From positions 1 through 5,312 of the forward strand of contig JALOOE010000225.1 of the NCBI GenBank assembly GCA_025454565.1: DNA of 5,312 bases, read 5' to 3'. This DNA is from Anaerolineae bacterium. GTDB taxonomy: Bacteria > Chloroflexota > Anaerolineae > CG2-30-64-16. Each line of letters starts with the position of its first letter. Positions within the stretch are counted from its first letter, which is position 1. Both the position numbers and the translations under genes were made by a program. The notes beneath the pieces were generated by a model that did no database searches, was not told the origin of the DNA, and was given only the letters and a program-made list of their open reading frames with translations. Positions 5,253 through 5,312 of the stretch are shown here, piece after piece.

Positions 5253-5312
5253 AAAAGGCATCCTCGAGGTTGCGCATAGCTTGCCCTATTCTGACCTCGC
5301 CGATATGTCCGA
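5137..5312 (+). pseudogene. Methyltransferase C-terminal fragment in a shifted frame, cut by the window end
   Basis: From 5137 the frame shifted by one base relative to 4758 reads EDVLPVWREAYRVLRPGG, then VLLVGFVNPAIYIFDF and a charged tail to the window edge with no stop. WREAYRVLRPGG is the classic post-motif III helix and turn of class I methyltransferases, so this is the rest of the gene that begins at 4758. The family segment I expect between the two parts, roughly a SFDLI...SN-type strand 4 and loop of about 14 residues, is absent. The join at 5136/5137 therefore reflects a net loss of about 41-44 nt that also shifts the frame. Whether this is a real mutation or an assembly fault cannot be told here. 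Confidence 0.75.

Noticed and set aside
1..5312. CRISPR array, insertion sequence ends, or defence/toxin system
   Set aside because: No regularly spaced repeats, no transposase-like frame, no terminal inverted repeats and no nuclease or toxin motifs were seen on either strand.

Overview
The window is a GC-rich bacterial segment with short intergenic gaps. No ribosomal RNA or other taxonomic marker is present. The sequence style of the MsmK/UgpC-type ATPase and of the methyltransferase resembles what I recall from Chloroflexota (Anaerolineae/Caldilineae-like). That assignment is an inference from memory, not a demonstrated fact. The window holds six genes: the first is cut by the left edge, and the last is frame-disrupted and cut by the right edge.

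Region 1 (1-1497, + strand): the 3' part of a peptide deformylase gene (def) is followed after 24 nt by a 316-codon gene for a helical, HEAT/ARM-like protein of unknown function. The two probably share a transcript.

Region 2 (1498-2688): a strong hairpin with a U-tract on the - strand (1515-1546) sits between the convergent genes. It terminates a - strand gene for a sugar-type ABC transporter ATPase of the MalK/UgpC/MsmK family, which is intact. No permease or substrate-binding gene lies beside it in this window.

Region 3 (2689-3125): this 437-nt divergent intergenic region is the most interesting non-coding part. It carries a good - strand promoter candidate (TTGCCA, 18 nt, TAGAAT) and a weaker + strand candidate whose -35 element overlaps the first. 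If the - strand promoter is used, the ATPase mRNA begins with a leader of about 345 nt. That leader could form a 9-bp long-range helix, internal hairpins and a perfect 13-bp palindrome near the gene.

Region 4 (3126-5312, + strand): three tightly packed genes overlap head to tail: a small tyrosine-phosphatase-like protein, an MFS transporter of the fucose/NaGLT1 (MFSD4-like) type, and a class I SAM-dependent methyltransferase. The phosphatase-like protein has a six-residue C-X4-R loop instead of the usual C-X5-R. Phosphatase and MFS overlap by an ATGA, and the MFS and methyltransferase genes overlap by 20 nt. The methyltransferase reading frame breaks near 5136: the conserved C-terminal half continues in another frame, and about 14 residues of the fold appear to be missing. 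This is a deletion plus frameshift, either real or a sequencing/assembly error.

No CRISPR array, insertion sequence, tRNA or clear new defence system is visible. The best candidates for undescribed biology are the long ATPase leader and the C-X4-R phosphatase-like enzyme in its transporter operon.
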